Source: an uncultured Alistipes sp.
Lineage (GTDB): Bacteria > Bacteroidota > Bacteroidia > Bacteroidales > UBA932
Direction of reading: 5' to 3'
Length of the DNA stretch: 64,000 nucleotides
Assembly (NCBI GenBank): GCA_902388455.1
Contig: CABMPD010000001.1
Location: forward strand, 1 to 64,000
The notes beneath the pieces are model-generated. The model ran no database searches and had not been told where the DNA came from. It saw nothing but the letters and a program-made list of their open reading frames with translations. Position numbers and translations under genes: made by a program. Of the stretch, positions 59,593 through 64,000 are shown piece after piece. Each line of letters opens with the position of its first letter. The first letter of the stretch is position 1.

Positions 59593-61950
59593 ATGAAAGA
59601 AAAGAGCAAGAGAAAATTAATAATCGCTATCTGGTGCGTAGTCTTCATCCCCGTCGGAGCCCTTCTGCTGTTCGTGACCGGAGTCGGCCTCTTCGCAGAG
59701 ATTCCATCCTTCGAGGAGCTGGAGAATCCCAAGACATACCTGGCCACGGAGCTCCTGTCTGAAGACGGGCAGCTCATAGGCACATACCACATAGAGAACC
59801 GTACCCACGTAGGGTTCAATGATCTTTCCCCATACATCGTATCGGCCGCCATAGCGACTGAGGACGTCCGTTTCTACAATCACTGCGGCATCGACTTCCG
59901 CAGCCTGGCCAGGGTCGGGGTCAAGACTATCATCCTGGGCAATGCCCGATCCGGCGGAGGAGGCAGCACCATCACCCAGCAGCTGGCCAAGACCCTCTTC
60001 CCCAGGGAGGAGGCCACCGGCAAATTCCCCGGCGAAGCTGTCTTCAAACTGGTCGTGAGCAAGTTCAAGGAATGGATCACGGCCGTCAAGCTCGAGCGCA
60101 ACTACACCAAGGACGAGATCATGGCCATGTATATGAACGCCATCTTCTTCGGCAGCAACTCCTACGGCATCAAGGCAGCGGCCAATACCTTCTTTAATAA
60201 GGAGCCCTCGGAGCTCAACCTCCAGGAGAGCGCGGTCCTGGTCGGAGCAGTAAACAAGCCCACCCGCTTCAACCCCGTGCTCAACTACGACCGCTCCCTC
60301 GCCCGCCGTAACCACGTCATCAGCCAGATGAGCAAATACGGTTTCATAGCCCAGGCCGATGCAGACTCCCTTATGGCCCTGCCAATCGTCCTGGACTACA
60401 GGCAGCAGGACCACAACACAAGCAAGGCCCCTTATTTCAGGGACATGCTACGCAAATACATGAGCGCATCCGAACCAGTAAGGGACAACTACTACTTTGA
60501 GGAGGACTACAGCGCCGACCTCGACCTGTGGGAGAACGATCCGCTCTACGGATGGCTCAACAAGAACTTCAAACCCGACGGTAGCCGCTACAGCCTTGAC
60601 AAGGACGGACTCACCATATACACCACCATCAACTCAGTCATGCAGCGTTATGCGGAAGAGGCAGTGGTACAGCACCTGAGCAAGGACATCCAGCCGGCCT
60701 TCGACCAGGACCTGAAAGACAACTGGAACCGCCCGTTCGCCAACGATGTACCGGTGGAACTGACCAGAACTGTCATGGCACAGGCCCGCAGATGGAGCGA
60801 CCGATACCGCAATATGCGCAACAACGGAGCATCTGAAAAGGCAATAGAGAAAGCTTTCCAGGAGAAGACGGAAATGCGCGTCTTCTCCTGGAACGAGGCC
60901 GGATACATCGATACCGTAATGACTCCTGACGACTCCATCCGCTACTACAAATCATTCCTCAGGGCATCATTCATAGCCATGGAGCCGGTCACCGGTCATA
61001 TCAAGGCATACATAGGCGGCCCCGACTACCGCTACTTCAAATACGACAACGCCCGCCAGGGAAAGCGTCAGGTAGGCTCGACCATAAAGCCGTTCCTCTA
61101 TACTCTGGCCATGCAGGAAGGCTACTACCCCTGCGACAAGGTGCTCAACGTGCCCCAGACATTCGTGCTGGCCGACACCACCTGGACCCCTGAGAGCGAG
61201 GACCGCCTGGAATATATAGGAAAGGAAGTCACCCTCAAGTGGGGACTGACCCGAAGCAGCAACAACATCTCGGCCTACCTTATGCGCCAGTTCGGTCCGA
61301 CGGCCATGGTCGAGATGTGCCGCAAGCTGGGCATCACATCATATCTGGCACCCTATCCTTCCCTCTGTCTGGGTCCGGCAGATATCACGCTGCTGGAAAT
61401 GGTAGGAGCCTACAACACCTATCCCAGCAGGGGTGTCCACATCGACCCGATGTTCGTCACCCGCATAGAGGACAGCGAAGGCAATGTACTGGGCACATTC
61501 AGCCCAAGGAAGAGAGAAGCCGTCAGCGAGGCCACTGCCTATCTGATGGTGAACCTCATGGAAGGGGTGGTGAACGAGGGCTCGGGAGCCAGAATCCGCT
61601 GGCGCTTCGGCATCGAGGGGCCTGTGGCCGGCAAGACCGGTACGACAAACGACAAATCCGACGGCTGGTTCATAGGCTACACCCCCAGTATCACTGCCGG
61701 TGTCTGGGTAGGTGCGGAAGACAGACAGGTACACTTCGAACGCATGGCCTTGGGACAAGGCGCCAACACAGCACTTCCTATCTGGGGTCTCTTTATGCAG
61801 AAAGTGCTGAATGACGGCACTCTCGGCGTCACATCCAAAGACAGGTTCATAGCCCCTCCGGGAACACATTTCAATACTGACTGCGACGGCAGCGACAATG
61901 ACACTGTTGAGGACACATCCGGAGAGGAGAACTCGTTCTTCAATATGTAA
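59593..61950 (+). CDS. Class A penicillin-binding protein (PBP1A-like)
   Basis: Bifunctional peptidoglycan synthase of 785 residues. A single N-terminal membrane anchor (about 10-30) follows a basic KEKSKRK start. The GT51 transglycosylase shows ATEDVRFYNHCGIDF (about 94-108), GGGGSTITQQLAKTLFPRE (about 118-136) and KDEIMAMYMN. The transpeptidase shows GSTIKPFLY (Ser near 497), TRSSNNISAYL (SxN-type, near 553) and GKTGTT (KTG near 681). A long insert (about 300-450) separates the domains. Forms the start of a plus-strand cell-wall run with D-Ala-D-Ala ligase, 17 nt downstream. Confidence 0.94.
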   Translation: MKEKSKRKLIIAIWCVVFIPVGALLLFVTGVGLFAEIPSFEELENPKTYLATELLSEDGQLIGTYHIENRTHVGFNDLSPYIVSAAIATEDVRFYNHCGIDFRSLARVGVKTIILGNARSGGGGSTITQQLAKTLFPREEATGKFPGEAVFKLVVSKFKEWITAVKLERNYTKDEIMAMYMNAIFFGSNSYGIKAAANTFFNKEPSELNLQESAVLVGAVNKPTRFNPVLNYDRSLARRNHVISQMSKYGFIAQADADSLMALPIVLDYRQQDHNTSKAPYFRDMLRKYMSASEPVRDNYYFEEDYSADLDLWENDPLYGWLNKNFKPDGSRYSLDKDGLTIYTTINSVMQRYAEEAVVQHLSKDIQPAFDQDLKDNWNRPFANDVPVELTRTVMAQARRWSDRYRNMRNNGASEKAIEKAFQEKTEMRVFSWNEAGYIDTVMTPDDSIRYYKSFLRASFIAMEPVTGHIKAYIGGPDYRYFKYDNARQGKRQVGSTIKPFLYTLAMQEGYYPCDKVLNVPQTFVLADTTWTPESEDRLEYIGKEVTLKWGLTRSSNNISAYLMRQFGPTAMVEMCRKLGITSYLAPYPSLCLGPADITLLEMVGAYNTYPSRGVHIDPMFVTRIEDSEGNVLGTFSPRKREAVSEATAYLMVNLMEGVVNEGSGARIRWRFGIEGPVAGKTGTTNDKSDGWFIGYTPSITAGVWVGAEDRQVHFERMALGQGANTALPIWGLFMQKVLNDGTLGVTSKDRFIAPPGTHFNTDCDGSDNDTVEDTSGEENSFFNM

Positions 61951-61967
61951 CCCACCAAACACATAAT

Positions 61968-62975
61968 ATGAAACCCATTCAAGACCAGATCCTGGCAGTA
62001 GTATACGGAGGCTACTCATCAGAGATGGAAATCTCCGTAAAAAGCGGAAAAAGCGTCGCCGGCTGGCTGCGTAACGCCGGGCGCACTGTTTACGAAGTCC
62101 TGCTCAGCCGCGAAGGCTGGTGGGCCGTCATCCCATCCGGCAGCGGAGAGGAAAAAAGGTGGCCCATAGACCGCAACGACTTTTCCTTTACTCCTGAAGG
62201 AGAAGAAAGGATAACTTTCGACAAGGTATTCATCATCATCCACGGAGATCCGGGAGAGAATGGACGGCTCCAGGCCTACTTCGAGATGCTTGGCATCACT
62301 TATGTCGGATGCTCATCCCAGTGCGCGACCATCGCATTTGACAAATACGCATGCAAGTCCTATCTTAGAGACAGCGGCATAACCATGGCTGCCGACATCA
62401 TGCTGCGCCGCGAAGACATCTACGATCCCTATGACGTTGCCCGGACCCTTGGCATGCCGGTCTTCGTCAAGCCATGCGGCGGAGGTTCCAGCTTCGGAGT
62501 CTCCAAAGTAAGTGATCCGGACGCGATGGATGCAGCCATCGAGAAAGCCTTCACCGAGAGCGACACCGTCATCGTAGAGAAATCCATCTTCGGACGGGAG
62601 ATCGACTGCGGCGTCTACAGCACAGGAGAGGATGCCCGGGCCCTGCCGCTGATAGAGATCATACCGCGCCGTGAATTCTTTGACTACGAGGCCAAATACA
62701 ACGGTGCCAGCAGCGAATTGTGCCCCGCGCCCATCCCCGAGGCCGACCGTGTCAGGATACAGGATGCCGCCGTCAAGATATTCAAGCGGCTGGGATGCTC
62801 CGGACTGGTGAGAATGGATTTTATACTGGGGGTGGACGGACGGCCGTATTTCCTGGAAGTCAATCCCAACCCAGGCATGACAGAAGCCAGCCTCGTTCCA
62901 CAGATGGTCCGTCAGGCCGGTATGACCATGGAGGAGTTCCTTACAGGACTGATAGACCGCACCGTGGAGGAATAG
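61968..62975 (+). CDS. ddl: D-alanine--D-alanine ligase
   Basis: ATP-grasp ligase making D-Ala-D-Ala for peptidoglycan precursors, 335 residues. N-terminal LAVVYGGYSSEMEISVKSG (about 9-27), ATP-binding VFVKPCGGGSSFGVSKV (about 165-181), and the C-terminal FLEVNPNPGMTEASLVPQM (about 300-318) are diagnostic. Full length. It lies directly after the penicillin-binding protein gene and 3 nt before prmC, so these probably form one operon. The product feeds the UDP-MurNAc-pentapeptide pathway that ends with the upstream synthase. Confidence 0.96.
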   Translation: MKPIQDQILAVVYGGYSSEMEISVKSGKSVAGWLRNAGRTVYEVLLSREGWWAVIPSGSGEEKRWPIDRNDFSFTPEGEERITFDKVFIIIHGDPGENGRLQAYFEMLGITYVGCSSQCATIAFDKYACKSYLRDSGITMAADIMLRREDIYDPYDVARTLGMPVFVKPCGGGSSFGVSKVSDPDAMDAAIEKAFTESDTVIVEKSIFGREIDCGVYSTGEDARALPLIEIIPRREFFDYEAKYNGASSELCPAPIPEADRVRIQDAAVKIFKRLGCSGLVRMDFILGVDGRPYFLEVNPNPGMTEASLVPQMVRQAGMTMEEFLTGLIDRTVEE

Positions 62976-62978
62976 CGC

Positions 62979-63893
62979 ATGACCCGCAAGGAATTCGTCA
63001 CCAAAGCGACAGAAAGTCTGGCACAGCAGTATTCCCCCAGAGAAGCCAAAGCCGTCTCTATCCGGATACTTTCCCACTTCCTCGGACTGTCCGAATACGA
63101 ATACTCGGTGGAGCCGGACGTCATCATACCCAGGCCGGACCTTGTCCGCATCCAGGAAGCCCTGGACGAACTGGCGGCAGACCGTCCGGTACAGTACGTT
63201 ATCGGAGAGGAAACATTCGAGGGCCACACGTTCCATGTCGATGAATCGGTTCTGATCCCCCGCCCCGAGACAGCACAGCTATGCCGCACAATCATCAGAT
63301 ATCTCAGGGAATCCGGAACAAGAGAGCCCAGAATCCTGGATGCCGGAACCGGTTCCGGCTGCATAGCATGGACATTGGCGGCCGCATTCCCGAAAGCGGA
63401 GATATTTGCATTCGACATAGATACGGCTGCTCTGAAAACTGCACGCTCGCAGAGAATATTTCTCGATGAGGCCTGCCGTCAGCCGGTTCCGAATCCTCCA
63501 GTATTCTTCCAGGCCGACATCCTGGACAGACCGCCTGAAGAGAGAGACCGCGGCATTGAGACCATGCCCAACATTGAGGACCTGGACATACTTGTGTCCA
63601 ACCCTCCCTATGTCTGCGAGTCTGAAAAGGATTTCATGGCTCCGAATGTACTGGACTACGAGCCCGACATAGCCCTCTTCGTTCCAGACAACGACCCGCT
63701 GAGATTCTACAAAGCCCTGGCCGGATGGGCGGAGGAGCTGGTAAGACCGGGCGGCAAATGCTTTTTTGAAATCAATGAGGCCTTCGGTCCTCAGGTCCGC
63801 GAGTTGTTCGAGAGCCGTGGATTCAGTGAAGTCGAGATAATGGAGGACATTCACGGCAAAAACAGATTTGCTACTTTCACCAAATGGTATTAA
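62979..63893 (+). CDS. prmC: Release-factor glutamine methyltransferase PrmC
   Basis: Methylates the GGQ glutamine of peptide release factors 1 and 2, using S-adenosylmethionine; 304 residues. An N-terminal helical domain (about 1-85) is followed by a Rossmann methyltransferase with ESVLIPRPETAQL, ILDAGTGSGCIAW (SAM binding) and the NPPY signature at about 208-211 in VSNPPYVCESEKDFM. The sequence ends EVEIMEDIHGKNRFATF, also typical. The stop codon TAA is part of the -7 box of the next gene. Confidence 0.95.
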   Translation: MTRKEFVTKATESLAQQYSPREAKAVSIRILSHFLGLSEYEYSVEPDVIIPRPDLVRIQEALDELAADRPVQYVIGEETFEGHTFHVDESVLIPRPETAQLCRTIIRYLRESGTREPRILDAGTGSGCIAWTLAAAFPKAEIFAFDIDTAALKTARSQRIFLDEACRQPVPNPPVFFQADILDRPPEERDRGIETMPNIEDLDILVSNPPYVCESEKDFMAPNVLDYEPDIALFVPDNDPLRFYKALAGWAEELVRPGGKCFFEINEAFGPQVRELFESRGFSEVEIMEDIHGKNRFATFTKWY

Positions 63894-63898
63894 ATTTG
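63891..63898 (+). promoter_or_regulatory. -7 box TAAATTTG overlapping the prmC stop
   Basis: Exact TAnnTTTG match; its first three bases are the prmC stop codon. Ends 5 nt before the ATG at 63904, implying a leaderless transcript. Confidence 0.5.
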
Positions 63899-63903
63899 TC
63901 TGC

Positions 63904-64000
63904 ATGAGAATACTCTGCGTCATACTAGTCTCTCTTCTGATGATGTCTCTGCCGTCCTACGCTTCCACTGCGCAGAAAGACACGGTGACAGTCATTACCC
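63904..64000 (+). CDS. Start of an exported protein, cut by the window end
   Basis: 32 codons are visible. They encode a signal peptide (basic MR start, hydrophobic core VILVSLLMMSLP, cleavage near SYAST) followed by a hydrophilic AQKDTVTVIT. The rest lies outside the window, so no family can be named. The promoter-like box 5 nt upstream supports this start. Confidence 0.6.
   Translation, partial: MRILCVILVSLLMMSLPSYASTAQKDTVTVIT

Overview
The window comes from a member of the Bacteroidota, most likely the order Bacteroidales and probably a gut organism. The evidence is a SusC/SusD starch locus, many lipoproteins with Bacteroidota-type signal peptides, BACON-domain proteins, GH92, GH97 and GH110 enzymes, and repeated use of the Bacteroidota -7 promoter box (TAnnTTTG) in front of genes. 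Coding DNA is rather GC-rich while intergenic DNA is AT-rich. I cannot assign a genus. I found no rRNA or tRNA gene, CRISPR array, insertion sequence or prophage.

Layout. 0.2-9 kb: a GH110 alpha-galactosidase, an OPT oligopeptide transporter, a ZIP metal transporter, peptidase T, a YbjQ-family protein, an AlaX-like tRNA-editing protein, a SIMPL protein whose start codon lies inside a strong hairpin, and a two-part GT2 glycosyltransferase. 9-14 kb (minus strand): a BACON/Big2/beta-helix lipoprotein, a truncated RhuM protein and a short UvrA-type ABC ATPase. 14-28.5 kb (mostly plus strand): a GH92 mannosidase, a DUF4922-SpoIID/LytB fusion, a BF3164-type lipoprotein, an AmpG-like MFS permease, a CPA2 antiporter with a UspA-like tail, a NamZ-type exo-muramidase and two unknown lipoproteins. 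The fusion protein, permease and NamZ homologue look like parts of a peptidoglycan-salvage route.

28.7-50 kb is a complete starch/malto-oligosaccharide utilisation locus. On the minus strand, in transcription order, it holds an MFS sugar permease, susC, susD, susE, a SusG-like surface amylase, a stand-alone lipoprotein resembling the N-terminal modules of GH13 enzymes, a GH97 SusB, a second GH13 lipoprotein and a SusA-like GH13. Next to it lie a LytTR response regulator, a LytS-type histidine kinase, a small membrane protein and a CBM20-GH77 4-alpha-glucanotransferase. Starch would be bound and cut at the surface (SusD/E/G), imported by SusC, trimmed in the periplasm (GH13s, GH97), carried into the cytoplasm by the MFS permease and disproportionated by MalQ. 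An intrinsic terminator sits between susE and susG.

50-64 kb is housekeeping: a DAACS symporter, a pair of related lipoproteins, RadA, a serine hydrolase, an Lrp regulator, TopA, a class A penicillin-binding protein, D-Ala-D-Ala ligase, PrmC, and the start of one more exported protein.

The most notable unexplained structures are: (1) a 19-bp hairpin that sequesters the SIMPL start codon; (2) two families of intergenic palindromic repeats; (3) a set of genes whose -7 box lies only 4-8 nt before the ATG, so their mRNAs should be leaderless; (4) the stand-alone GH13 N-terminal module in the sus operon; (5) the signal-peptide-less DUF4922-SpoIID fusion; (6) a tRNA-T-arm-like repeat read in frame within a permease loop. 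I did not find a clearly new defence or mobile system.
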